64,000 nt of DNA from Polynucleobacter sp. MWH-UH25E (lineage in GTDB: Bacteria; Pseudomonadota; Gammaproteobacteria; Burkholderiales; Burkholderiaceae). Shown one piece after another: positions 35,403 to 44,752 of this stretch. How positions within the stretch are numbered: the stretch's first letter is position 1; each line of letters begins with the position of its first letter. The translations under genes were made by a program, and so were the position numbers. The stretch is from positions 806,001-870,000 of the forward strand of contig NZ_CP061286.1 of assembly GCF_018687095.1 (NCBI RefSeq), written 5' to 3'. The notes below the pieces were generated by a model. The model was not told where the DNA came from. It saw only the letters and a list, made by a program, of their open reading frames with translations, and searched no databases.

Positions 35403-36893
35403 TCAGGCAGTTCCGCCCACGGTAAGGCTATCAATCCGCAAAGTTGGCTGTCCAACCCCAACGGGAACGCTTTGCCCCTCCTTGCCGCATACCCCAACTC
35501 CGCCGTCAAGTTTGAGGTCGTTCCCGATCATCGATACCTGCTTTAAGGACTCTGGGCCGCTACCAATGATGGTGGCGCCTTTGACGGGATATTGAATTTT
35601 CCCATTCTCTACCCAGTAGGCTTCTGATGCTGAGAAAACAAATTTGCCACTAGTAATGTCGACCTGGCCCCCGCCAAAATTGACTGCATATAGTCCGCGC
35701 TTGATACTCGCCACAATTTCTTCGGGATCATCTTTTCCGGCCAGCATATAGGTATTTGTCATGCGGGGCATTGGAAGTGATGCAAAACTTTCGCGACGAC
35801 CATTGCCGGTGAGTGGCATGTTCATGAGGCGTGCATTCAGACTATCTTGAATATATCCCTTTAAGATGCCATCTTCAATTAAGGTGGTGCATTGTGTAGG
35901 CGTGCCTTCGTCATCAATATTGAGTGACCCTCTTCTACCAGATAAGGTGCCATCATCAACAACTGTCACACCTTTGGCTGCCACTCGTTGGCCGATGCGT
36001 CCTGCAAAAGCAGATGAGCCTTTGCGATTGAAATCACCCTCAAGTCCATGTCCAACGGCTTCATGTAGTAGTACGCCAGGCCAACCAGGTCCCATTACAA
36101 CCGTCATAGGTCCAGCAGGTGCAGGGCGCGATTCCAGATTAACTAATGCCCCATCCACTGCTTCATCAACATAGCGATTGATGAGATTTGCATCGAAGTA
36201 AAGATAGTCGTGACGTGCACCACCACCAGATGATCCAGATTCACGGCGACCATTTTGTTCGGCAATGACATGAACTGAAACACGCACAAGTGGACGAATA
36301 TCAGCTGCTAGCAGACCATCAGCTCTGGCTACGAGCACCACATCAAATTCACCTGCAAGACTAGCCATTACTTGAATGATGCGTGGATCACGCGCCTTAG
36401 CGCGACGCTCGATGCTTTCCAACAATGCAATTTTTTCTTGAGGCTTTAATGAATCCAGTGGATTTAAATCGGCATATAACTTATTGGATAGCGGATTGAA
36501 GACTTTGCTAGCGATAGCTTGTTTACCGCCACTAGGCCCAATAACCCGTGTTGCCTTTGCGGCCTTATTCAGTGCCTCTAGATTAATTTCATCGGAATAG
36601 GCAAAGGCGGTTTTATCGCCATAAATCGATCGAACTCCAACGCCTTGATCAATATTGAAGCTGCCTGATTTAACAATACCTTCTTCAAGACTCCAGCTCT
36701 CGCTACGTGTGTGTTGAAAATAGAGGTCTGCATCATCCAAGCGATGGGTAAACATATTGCCAAACGTGCGATGCAAGTCTTGTTCAGTCAATCCTGTTGG
36801 TTCAAGCAGGATGGATTTTGCGAGTTTGACAAGATCCGCTTGTTTTTTGGCTTTGGTCCAATTGGCGGGAAATAATGCTTGAGGCGCGTTCAT
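35403..36893 (-). CDS. tldD: Metalloprotease TldD
   Basis: A 496-residue member of the TldD/PmbA family. TldD and its partner form a cytosolic zinc protease that digests unfolded peptides and processes some peptide antibiotics. The zinc motif H-E-x-x-x-H is present in LLHEAVGHGLEGD, with RRGSLNIDDEGTPTQ and the C-terminal GPESLKQVSMIGNDLKLDGGVGVCGKEGQSVPVGVGQPTLRID region nearby in the family order. Its partner pmbA/tldE is not in this window. It lies 15 bp after the nitrilase-family gene. Confidence 0.96.
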   Translation of the reverse strand: MNAPQALFPANWTKAKKQADLVKLAKSILLEPTGLTEQDLHRTFGNMFTHRLDDADLYFQHTRSESWSLEEGIVKSGSFNIDQGVGVRSIYGDKTAFAYSDEINLEALNKAAKATRVIGPSGGKQAIASKVFNPLSNKLYADLNPLDSLKPQEKIALLESIERRAKARDPRIIQVMASLAGEFDVVLVARADGLLAADIRPLVRVSVHVIAEQNGRRESGSSGGGARHDYLYFDANLINRYVDEAVDGALVNLESRPAPAGPMTVVMGPGWPGVLLHEAVGHGLEGDFNRKGSSAFAGRIGQRVAAKGVTVVDDGTLSGRRGSLNIDDEGTPTQCTTLIEDGILKGYIQDSLNARLMNMPLTGNGRRESFASLPMPRMTNTYMLAGKDDPEEIVASIKRGLYAVNFGGGQVDITSGKFVFSASEAYWVENGKIQYPVKGATIIGSGPESLKQVSMIGNDLKLDGGVGVCGKEGQSVPVGVGQPTLRIDSLTVGGTA

Positions 36894-36908
36894 GTTTTGT
36901 ATTTTCAG

Positions 36909-37733
36909 TTAAAGCTTGCGATGCGCAAGCGCCGGTAACTGAGAGCGTACCTCGTTTAGTTTTTCTTTGCTTAATACTCCAGTGATAAATCCCTCGCCCT
37001 CTGGAAGATCAGCTAAAACCGTGCCCCACGGATCAATCAACATGCTATGCCCCCAGGTTCTGCGCTGATTGAGGTGAATACCACCTTGAGCCGAAGCAAT
37101 GACATAGGCTTGGTTTTCAATTGCTCGGGCTCTTAATAGGATGTCCCAGTGAGCTTTGCCTGTGGTGTAGGTAAATGCGGCAGGAATGATATGGCAATCT
37201 ACTGTCCCGATAGCTCGATATAGTTCTGGAAAGCGGATGTCATAGCAAATGCTGAGCCCAAAAGTCCATTCTTGAGCATTCACATGAATTTTTAAGAGTC
37301 CTGGAGCATTACCCGCTTCAATTGTTTCGGATTCTTGATAACGCTCTTTTGGGGTTTGAAAACCAAACAAATGAATCTTGTCATAGCGACTGATTTGTTT
37401 ACCATTCGGATCAAAAGTAAGGGTTGTATTTAAAACTTTGTTTGAATCCTTAGCTTCTAGTGGAATAGTGCCGGCAACAAGATGAATTTGATTCTCTTGA
37501 GCAATGCGAGCAAGCTTATCTTGAATAGGGCCGCTATTGATAGGTTCGCGAATACGAACCTTGTCAGTATCTTTTAAGCCCATCATGCAGAAATATTCAG
37601 GCAACACTACCAGCTGAGCACCTTCATGAGAAGCTTCTTTTATTAGCCTGGTAGCAGTGCTTAAATTCTGTTCAAGATCAGGTGTGGAAACCATCTGTAC
37701 AGATGCGATATTTAGCTTGGCTGTTGCACTCAT
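36909..37733 (-). CDS. Carbon-nitrogen hydrolase (nitrilase superfamily, Nit-like amidase)
   Basis: A 274-residue cytosolic amidohydrolase. The catalytic Glu-Lys-Cys triad is intact: Glu in LVVLPEYFCMMG, Lys in RYDKIHLFGF, Cys in LSICYDIRFPELYR. Nit1/Nit2-type relatives hydrolyse deaminated glutathione or omega-amides, so a metabolite-repair role is plausible but not proven. It lies between yhdP (14 bp) and tldD (15 bp), an arrangement seen in many betaproteobacteria. Confidence 0.9.
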   Translation of the reverse strand: MSATAKLNIASVQMVSTPDLEQNLSTATRLIKEASHEGAQLVVLPEYFCMMGLKDTDKVRIREPINSGPIQDKLARIAQENQIHLVAGTIPLEAKDSNKVLNTTLTFDPNGKQISRYDKIHLFGFQTPKERYQESETIEAGNAPGLLKIHVNAQEWTFGLSICYDIRFPELYRAIGTVDCHIIPAAFTYTTGKAHWDILLRARAIENQAYVIASAQGGIHLNQRRTWGHSMLIDPWGTVLADLPEGEGFITGVLSKEKLNEVRSQLPALAHRKL

Positions 37734-37747
37734 TGGGGTTGAGAAAT

Positions 37748-40700
37748 TTATTTTGTGGGACTTGGAGCGCCATTTGCGCTGGGTTTATTTTGTTCGATGA
37801 GTAAATTTTTACTTCGAATCGTATTTAAAGTATTGGAGTCAATTGGCTGACCTTTTTGGTCCAGCGGAATCACTTCCGGATCATCCCATGATCCCTGAAT
37901 TAAATAATCAGATTGCAGACCACGATTAATTTGACTTGTTAGAAGATATTGGCCAACCAGTGCACCCAATCCAACAATTGGATTAATCGCAAATGCTGCT
38001 AGTGACCCAGCTGTCGCATCAATTGTCGGGAAGATGGTGATGCGAAGATCTTGAGTTTGATTTGGAATATTGATTTGACCACTCATCACCATATTTGCTT
38101 GGTCTAAATTCATATTAAATTGTTGAGTTTGGGCAATACCATTATTGATATCAAAGTTGCCGCTAATGGTGTTGAAGGGTGTGCCTTTAGTAACAATGTT
38201 ACCAAGGCTGCCTTTGAGGTCAAATGTCGCAAATCGAAATAGGCTTTGTAGACTGAGCACGTCTAATAATTTAGCCCCACTCGAGTTCACTTCCAATAGA
38301 CGACCTTTTTCAAGATTTAAGCTAGCTTTGCCTACTAGCGTTTCATATTTAGGATCAAATGGAGTGCCGTCCCATTGAACATTAGCACTAACTTTTCCTT
38401 GCCCGCCTTCAACTGACTTTTGGGGTGTCCAGTGGGCAATAATTTGACCAGCATCTTTAATGGCCATATCTATATTGAGGTTGCTATGGTCCGGAGTGTT
38501 TTTTGTTGCCCCAGTCCATTGGCCACTGATTGTGGAGTTGCCTTGGGGGTTGTTCGTTTGAATAGAATCAATTTTTAAGACGTTATCTACGGTGGTTGAT
38601 TTGACTTTTAATTGACCAAGTTGAGTTTTAGCCCAGGAAAAATCCTCAATCACGATGTCTAGGCTCGGGATGGATTCAGGCCTTAATGTTTTCTTGGGAG
38701 CCGAGGCTTGTTTTGTGGTCGCCTCAGCAGGCGTAGGTAGATCCGCTATTTTTAATTTGGTAAAGCGACCACTAATGAGGCCATTTGTATTTGATTTCTG
38801 TGCATCTTGATATTGAATCTGTCCAGCTACTTGAGGTGAGCTGATGCGCAAGTCCCATAGATTCTTTTTATTGCTAGCTGATAAGCTGACATCTTGCCAA
38901 GGGCGATCAAACAGCATGAGTTTCTTCACTTGCGCTGTGATTTGGGTATTTATTGCGTTGGTGCTGGAACTTGCTTTGCCTTCTTGTGTGGGATGTGTTT
39001 TATTTGACTGTAAGAATCGCTGCCATTCATCCAGATTCAGTTCATTGCTTGCAATATTGAGATGAAAACCTGGCTGTAAAGAATTTACCGGAGCGCCAAT
39101 TCCAAATCCAAAACGTAATTGAGAGTCTCGGCCAATGGCTCCATCAAGGTTATAAAGATCTCCAATCTTCCCGGACCAGCTGATGCGATTTGAATTATTG
39201 ACGTCGTTCAAAGTTTTGATGTTGACCTGACCTGACATTGCTGAGCCGCTTGCTTTCTTCATGGGCGCAGGCGCATTCATTGACCAGTTGCGAAGATCAA
39301 ATTGCAAGTTCGAGTCGCTGCCTGTTTTATTAAAGCCAATGATCCCATCATATTTAATGGACCCACTCATGCTGTTCAGAAATGCTTTTGTTTCTGATGA
39401 GGAGGAGTTTGCAAAATAGTCTTGAATAAATTTAGATTGAACATCACCAGTAATTTTGAAATGTTGCTTATCTTTGCTTTCTTCTGTGCTGGAGATATTG
39501 ATGGCTCCCCCTAAAAAGCTTGCTGTGACATGCTCAAATTCTGGATGGGCTTCGGTAATTCGTATGCCGCCTTTTAGGTTCTCAAACGGGGGGATGTCTG
39601 CCCACTGGGCGCGATTGCCGGGCAGATTTAATTTCAGGTCCAGACTGGTGTCAGCAGAGCCTGATAGCGGTACTTTTAAACCAATGTTTGCATTGACGGG
39701 CCCAGTGACGCGCAAGTTTTGTTCAAGACCGCTTTGTTTTTTGCCTGCAGGAGATTGGTAAAAGTATTCAAGCAGTTGCGGTGCATCCCCGTTTACATTT
39801 CCATTAACGGTTAGCGTTAATTGGTTTGCGCTGACGTTCGGAATCTCAGCATGGAAAGTATCTAAGCCAACTTGTTTATAGTTTGCTTTTGTAATATCAA
39901 CGGCGAAGAAGGCATTGTTCATTGTGATGCTGCCATTAACGCCTGTGAATGTTGACCATGTTCCTTGATTGCTTGGCAGTAATGGCACTGGGCTAAAGGA
40001 GGCGCCAGTGATTGGAAGATTCAAAGTCAGCTCACCCAGCTGTTTGTCAGAGAATGGTGCTTGATTAGGATCGCCTTTAATATGTAATTGCCCTTTTCGA
40101 ATGAGGCCGCCATCAAAAGCTTTGCTGAGATAGGTTCTCACATCTTTCCCCATGCCCACAGGTAGATAGCGATACGCTGTTTTGATATTGGCTTGATCAA
40201 AGCTCATATCCAAGATCATGTAGTCTGGTTCTTTGCCGTTGCCAATCTTGTAGTCAATGCTGAGGTTGGTGCTAATTTCTGGATTGCTTAGTGCAAGCTT
40301 TTTAGTGCTAATGACCCAATTGCCTCTTTGCTTTGACCAGGAAATTTGACCAATGGCGCGGTCCAGTTCAATTTTGGGATCATTTAATAAGTCATTCACT
40401 TCCAAACCAAGATTTCGAGAGTCGACAGAGAAGCTACCCTCTTTTTGGTTGCTGGTAATGAAGCCAGACAGATTTGATACTGAAGGTATTGATTTATTGA
40501 TGCCTACAAAACTGAGATTGATCAGTTTTGCGCTGATATTGAAGTCTAGTTTGTTCGATTTAAACCAGCCACCTGGAATATTTAGGGCTGACAGGGGCGA
40601 CTTACTTTCCGCCCATTGAATATCAACGTCTTCAAGATCACCCTCAGCTTGCGAGGTTTTGATCCACTGATGTACTTTTTTGGAAAGTGGTAGGTTAAGC

Positions 40701-41860
40701 GCAAACAAGGCGGCATCTTCGACGGATATCTTAGGGGATGAAAAACCAAATTCCTTGATTTCACCGTCAGCGCCAGGTGGTCTCCAGCGGAATGTCATGG
40801 GGCTGAGATTTTCTAGTGGGGCAGATTTTGAGCTGCCCATTTCGCGCCAAGCAAATGTTTTGGTGGTGATCGCAATTAAGCCATCGGTAGTTTCCTGGGC
40901 AAGGTTTGCTTCTAATCGGCCTAGCGCGATAGCATCCTCACTTTTTGAAGATTGCACCACTAAATTGTCAACAGCAACGAAGAACTCGCCGCCATCTGGG
41001 TGTGCGTTATCAATCTTCAAACTTCCTTTTGAACTTAATATGCCCTCTAGAGCGCTTAAATTAAGCTGGAATTCTTCAGCGATTTTTTTGAGATCGAGAT
41101 TGTTGAAACTCCAGGAAACATTTCCGATCCAGTCGTGCCAATTGCCCTTTTCTCCACCTAGATGGTGTACAAAATTCACTTTGACTTCCGCAGGTCCCTG
41201 ATTCCACGGGGTTGTAGCGATGATGGAGCCAGCGTGTTGACGGATACCATTTGCCAAAGAAAGTTCTTGAACCTCAACGAGTCTTGATGTTTTTTGATTG
41301 AGCTTATCGTCCCAATTCAGTTTGACTTGTTTTGCCTCAATTAGATCTTGTGAGAATAACCAGTTCTGGGCTGTGTAGTCGTTTGGACTGCTATCTATCG
41401 GAATGCCAGCAATCGTGATGACGCCCTTGGCATTTCTTTGGGAGTAAATTTCAGCGCCTTCAAAATGAATTTCATGGAAATAGGGCAATAAGTGGTAAAA
41501 CGATTTCCAGCTCAACTGCCCATAAATCTTTTCGACGGAGAGAGAAGGTTTTGTTTGTTCGGGAACTGTAAAACGAAGACCATCAATTTCAAAAACGGGT
41601 CTGATTCCCGTCCATGAAACGCGCAGATCGTCGATGGATACATTAACCCCAACTCTAGCGCCAATCAGTTTTTCAACTGAAGACTTAGACTTTTCAATTT
41701 GTGGCCAAACCAGGAATCTGACTGTTAGATGACCGAGTACAAATAGCGCCAGCAGAGATGCGGCCAAAATCAAGGCGCGTTTATGCCAATTCTTGCCCAA
41801 ATTCTGAAGACCTTTTTCTAATAGGTCCTTTAAGCGGGGTGGGAAAAAGTTTTGCGGCAT
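37748..41860 (-). CDS. yhdP: YhdP-family AsmA-like phospholipid transport protein
   Basis: A very large 1370-residue envelope protein with one N-terminal membrane helix (RALILAASLLALFVLGHLTVRFLV) and a long periplasmic part rich in beta strands, with a DUF3971-type region in the middle and an AsmA-like C-terminal region (RLLEVNSSGAKLLDVLSLQSLFRF). In E. coli YhdP, TamB and YdbH act as bridges moving phospholipids to the outer membrane. Length fits the family (about 1270-1400). First gene of the yhdP-nitrilase-tldD operon and divergent from glnE. Confidence 0.92.
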   Translation of the reverse strand: MPQNFFPPRLKDLLEKGLQNLGKNWHKRALILAASLLALFVLGHLTVRFLVWPQIEKSKSSVEKLIGARVGVNVSIDDLRVSWTGIRPVFEIDGLRFTVPEQTKPSLSVEKIYGQLSWKSFYHLLPYFHEIHFEGAEIYSQRNAKGVITIAGIPIDSSPNDYTAQNWLFSQDLIEAKQVKLNWDDKLNQKTSRLVEVQELSLANGIRQHAGSIIATTPWNQGPAEVKVNFVHHLGGEKGNWHDWIGNVSWSFNNLDLKKIAEEFQLNLSALEGILSSKGSLKIDNAHPDGGEFFVAVDNLVVQSSKSEDAIALGRLEANLAQETTDGLIAITTKTFAWREMGSSKSAPLENLSPMTFRWRPPGADGEIKEFGFSSPKISVEDAALFALNLPLSKKVHQWIKTSQAEGDLEDVDIQWAESKSPLSALNIPGGWFKSNKLDFNISAKLINLSFVGINKSIPSVSNLSGFITSNQKEGSFSVDSRNLGLEVNDLLNDPKIELDRAIGQISWSKQRGNWVISTKKLALSNPEISTNLSIDYKIGNGKEPDYMILDMSFDQANIKTAYRYLPVGMGKDVRTYLSKAFDGGLIRKGQLHIKGDPNQAPFSDKQLGELTLNLPITGASFSPVPLLPSNQGTWSTFTGVNGSITMNNAFFAVDITKANYKQVGLDTFHAEIPNVSANQLTLTVNGNVNGDAPQLLEYFYQSPAGKKQSGLEQNLRVTGPVNANIGLKVPLSGSADTSLDLKLNLPGNRAQWADIPPFENLKGGIRITEAHPEFEHVTASFLGGAINISSTEESKDKQHFKITGDVQSKFIQDYFANSSSSETKAFLNSMSGSIKYDGIIGFNKTGSDSNLQFDLRNWSMNAPAPMKKASGSAMSGQVNIKTLNDVNNSNRISWSGKIGDLYNLDGAIGRDSQLRFGFGIGAPVNSLQPGFHLNIASNELNLDEWQRFLQSNKTHPTQEGKASSSTNAINTQITAQVKKLMLFDRPWQDVSLSASNKKNLWDLRISSPQVAGQIQYQDAQKSNTNGLISGRFTKLKIADLPTPAEATTKQASAPKKTLRPESIPSLDIVIEDFSWAKTQLGQLKVKSTTVDNVLKIDSIQTNNPQGNSTISGQWTGATKNTPDHSNLNIDMAIKDAGQIIAHWTPQKSVEGGQGKVSANVQWDGTPFDPKYETLVGKASLNLEKGRLLEVNSSGAKLLDVLSLQSLFRFATFDLKGSLGNIVTKGTPFNTISGNFDINNGIAQTQQFNMNLDQANMVMSGQINIPNQTQDLRITIFPTIDATAGSLAAFAINPIVGLGALVGQYLLTSQINRGLQSDYLIQGSWDDPEVIPLDQKGQPIDSNTLNTIRSKNLLIEQNKPSANGAPSPTK

Positions 41861-41938
41861 GGGCTCTATTATCCGTCAGCCTTTGCTTCATCGCCAAGCT
41901 TCTGTGGCGCTCTCGCTAGTCAGGATTAAGATGATGGA

Positions 41939-44752
41939 ATGGATGCTTTTGCAAAACAAATTGCGTTTTTAGAGCAACACTCAAATTACGCCCGCCGCTG
42001 GCTAAGTGCCAAGCCTGAATGGCGGGGCTGGCTGCAGTCGATGGGGCCTCGGGAAATCACTTTAGAGGGAATCCAGGGTCTTTTAGAGTCATGCAAAGTT
42101 GATGGTCTCGGAGTCGAGCAAGACGAGGCGCAATTTATGGCGGACTTGCGTTTGGCACGCCAGCAATTAATGCTGTGGCTCGCTTTTCGCGATCTCAATG
42201 GATTGGCCGATCTAAAAGAAGTAACTCATAGCCTGAGTCATTTTGCTGAGCTGACGGTTAATTACGCATTGACATCTATTCGTCAGGATTTGCGGGCTCG
42301 CTTTGGGGTGCCTTGGAGCGACTCTACCAACTCTGAAATGCCGATGATGGTTGTAGGCATGGGGAAGCTAGGAGGTCTCGAGTTAAATCTTTCATCCGAT
42401 ATCGACTTGATATTTTTGTATGAGCATGAAGGCGAGACGCGGGATGGCCCTAAGAGTCTCTCAAATCATGAGTGGTTCACTCGCATGGGAAAACGTTTGA
42501 TCAAGCTCTTATCTGAGCATGATGCAAATGGTTTTGTATTTAGGGTGGATATGCGCCTCCGGCCCAATGGTGATTCTGGGCCGCTAGTTTGTGGCCTTGA
42601 TATGCTGGAAGAGTATTTATTGGTTCAGGGTAGGGAATGGGAACGTTACGCCTGGATAAAAGGAAGATTGATAGCGCCGTTACCCGGCAGCAAAAATTAT
42701 GCCCATTGCGAAAAAAGTCTTGAACAATTAATTCGTCCATTTGTGTATCGCAGGCATTTGGATTACGGAGTAATTGCGTCGATTCGGGATTTGCATGCGC
42801 AAATTCAGCGAGAGGCAGAGAAGCGCTCAACAGGACATCAGGGGCGATCGCATGATATTAAGTTAGGTCGTGGCGGAATTCGTGAAATTGAATTCTTGGC
42901 GCAGATGTTTCAATTAATGCGGGGTGGAACAGATCCGCGGTTCAGAGTACGTCCAACCCTGCAGGTTTTAGATTTAATTCGCCAACGGGGCATCTTGCCA
43001 GCAGAGGATGTATTGCAACTTGAGAGTGCTTATGTATTTTTAAGGCGCTTAGAACATCGCATTCAGGTTTGGGATGATCAGCAAACGCATTACTTGCCAG
43101 ATGAAGGGGATATCCGGGCTCGCTTGGCCCACTCAATGAGCTTTAAAGATGAGGCCAGCTTTCTAGGGGAATTGCAAAAACACCAGAACAATGTGGCTCG
43201 CTTATTTGAAAAAGCATTTTTATTGGATGGTGAGACGCGACTCGACTTAGCGCCTCTAGAAGAGAGCTGGCTACCGGATGCTCAGGTATTTCCGAAATCA
43301 CTGGCTCGTTGGCATGCTTGGATCGCAAGCACTAAAGCAAAGCAGCTGCCTGAGAAAAGCCGTTTGATTTTTGATAATTTGGTGCGCAATGCCGCCAATA
43401 TGCTCGCCAGCCAAGGAGGCAATTCTGAAGAGGCTGATCGGACTTTGTCACGCTTCTTTGATTTGCTTGAAGCGATTGCTCGAAGAAGTGCTTATTTATC
43501 AATATTGGCCGAATACCCAGGTGCGCTATCGAATGTTTTGGCTTTGCTGCAATCCTCCCAGTGGGGTGCGCAATACCTCATTTCTCATCCACATTTGCTC
43601 GATTATCTGATTGACTCCCATATGGAAAGGGTGTTGATCGAACATCCTGAAGATTATTGGCGGGAGGTTAAGGCGAACCTCGATATGCGCCTAGATGATG
43701 TGATGGCGGAGGGCGATGGATCAGAGCAGGCAATGGACATTTTGCGTGTCACTCATCACACCGAAACGTTTATTACGCTTTTAGCGGATTTGGGTATTGG
43801 TGTTGATCGTGCTCTTTCGGTAGAAAAGGTGAGTGATCATTTATCAGCGCTTGCTGATTTAATACTACAGACTACCTTTGAGCGTGTTTGGGCAATCGTC
43901 GCTAAAAAGTTTGGCTTAGCAGAAAAAGCGGCTCCAACATTCGCAATCATTGCTTATGGAAAATTAGGCGGTAAAGAACTTGGGTACGCCTCGGATCTAG
44001 ATTTGGTCTTTTTGTATCAAGCGGCAGAAAATGATTATGACGCACAAGAAATATATGCCTTGCTCGCCAAGCGTATGATTAATTGGTTAACCGCATTCAC
44101 TTCTACAGGTAGCTTGTTCGAAATCGACACCCGTCTGCGTCCAAATGGTTCTGCAGGCTTTTTGGTGACAAATGTAGATGCCTTTAAAAAGTATCAAATG
44201 CGTGAAGGCGATAACGCAGCGTGGGTATGGGAGCACCAAGCTCTCACACGCGCCCGTTTTGCCGCGGGCAATGCCTCGGTAGGTAGCGAGTTTGACGTTG
44301 TTCGTAGTGAAGTTTTGAGTCAAGAGCGTAACGTTGATCATCTTCGCCATGAAATCGTCGATATGAGGCGAAAGGTTCATGAGGGGCACCCCAATCCAAC
44401 GTCCAATTTTGATTTGAAGCATGACGCGGGCGGCATGGTTGATATTGAATTTATCGTGCAGTTTTTAGTGCTTGCATATTCACATCAATACCCACAGTTG
44501 ATTGGTAATTTGGGTAATATTGCTTTATTGCGAATTGCTGCTGAGGTGGGGTTGATCAAGGCAAATATTGCTAAAGCAGTTGGCGATGCGTATCGCTTGT
44601 TAAGGGCAAGACAGCATCGTTTGCGTTTAGATGGCGCCGATAAAACACGTATTCAATTGAGTGGTGAGCCAGATTTGATTGCTGCACGCGACAGCGTCAC
44701 ATTGCTGTGGAAAGAAATCTTTAAGACCTCTTCCAATATAGAGACTGCTTAA
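41939..44752 (+). CDS. glnE: Bifunctional glutamine synthetase adenylyltransferase/deadenylylase
   Basis: A 937-residue enzyme that switches glutamine synthetase off and on by adding or removing AMP on a tyrosine, in response to PII and glutamine. Two nucleotidyltransferase domains are visible: the N-terminal deadenylylase with GMGKLGGLELNLSSDIDLIF (about residues 140-160), and the C-terminal adenylyltransferase with YGKLGGKELGYASDLDLVF (about 675), each followed by a helical domain. Both catalytic D-x-D motifs are intact. It appears monocistronic and its end overlaps the convergent recN stop by 4 bp. Confidence 0.96.
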   Translation: MDAFAKQIAFLEQHSNYARRWLSAKPEWRGWLQSMGPREITLEGIQGLLESCKVDGLGVEQDEAQFMADLRLARQQLMLWLAFRDLNGLADLKEVTHSLSHFAELTVNYALTSIRQDLRARFGVPWSDSTNSEMPMMVVGMGKLGGLELNLSSDIDLIFLYEHEGETRDGPKSLSNHEWFTRMGKRLIKLLSEHDANGFVFRVDMRLRPNGDSGPLVCGLDMLEEYLLVQGREWERYAWIKGRLIAPLPGSKNYAHCEKSLEQLIRPFVYRRHLDYGVIASIRDLHAQIQREAEKRSTGHQGRSHDIKLGRGGIREIEFLAQMFQLMRGGTDPRFRVRPTLQVLDLIRQRGILPAEDVLQLESAYVFLRRLEHRIQVWDDQQTHYLPDEGDIRARLAHSMSFKDEASFLGELQKHQNNVARLFEKAFLLDGETRLDLAPLEESWLPDAQVFPKSLARWHAWIASTKAKQLPEKSRLIFDNLVRNAANMLASQGGNSEEADRTLSRFFDLLEAIARRSAYLSILAEYPGALSNVLALLQSSQWGAQYLISHPHLLDYLIDSHMERVLIEHPEDYWREVKANLDMRLDDVMAEGDGSEQAMDILRVTHHTETFITLLADLGIGVDRALSVEKVSDHLSALADLILQTTFERVWAIVAKKFGLAEKAAPTFAIIAYGKLGGKELGYASDLDLVFLYQAAENDYDAQEIYALLAKRMINWLTAFTSTGSLFEIDTRLRPNGSAGFLVTNVDAFKKYQMREGDNAAWVWEHQALTRARFAAGNASVGSEFDVVRSEVLSQERNVDHLRHEIVDMRRKVHEGHPNPTSNFDLKHDAGGMVDIEFIVQFLVLAYSHQYPQLIGNLGNIALLRIAAEVGLIKANIAKAVGDAYRLLRARQHRLRLDGADKTRIQLSGEPDLIAARDSVTLLWKEIFKTSSNIETA

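Noticed and set aside
36909..37733. A true nitrilase producing acids from nitriles
   Set aside because: The triad only places it in the carbon-nitrogen hydrolase superfamily; length and motifs fit Nit-like amidases better.
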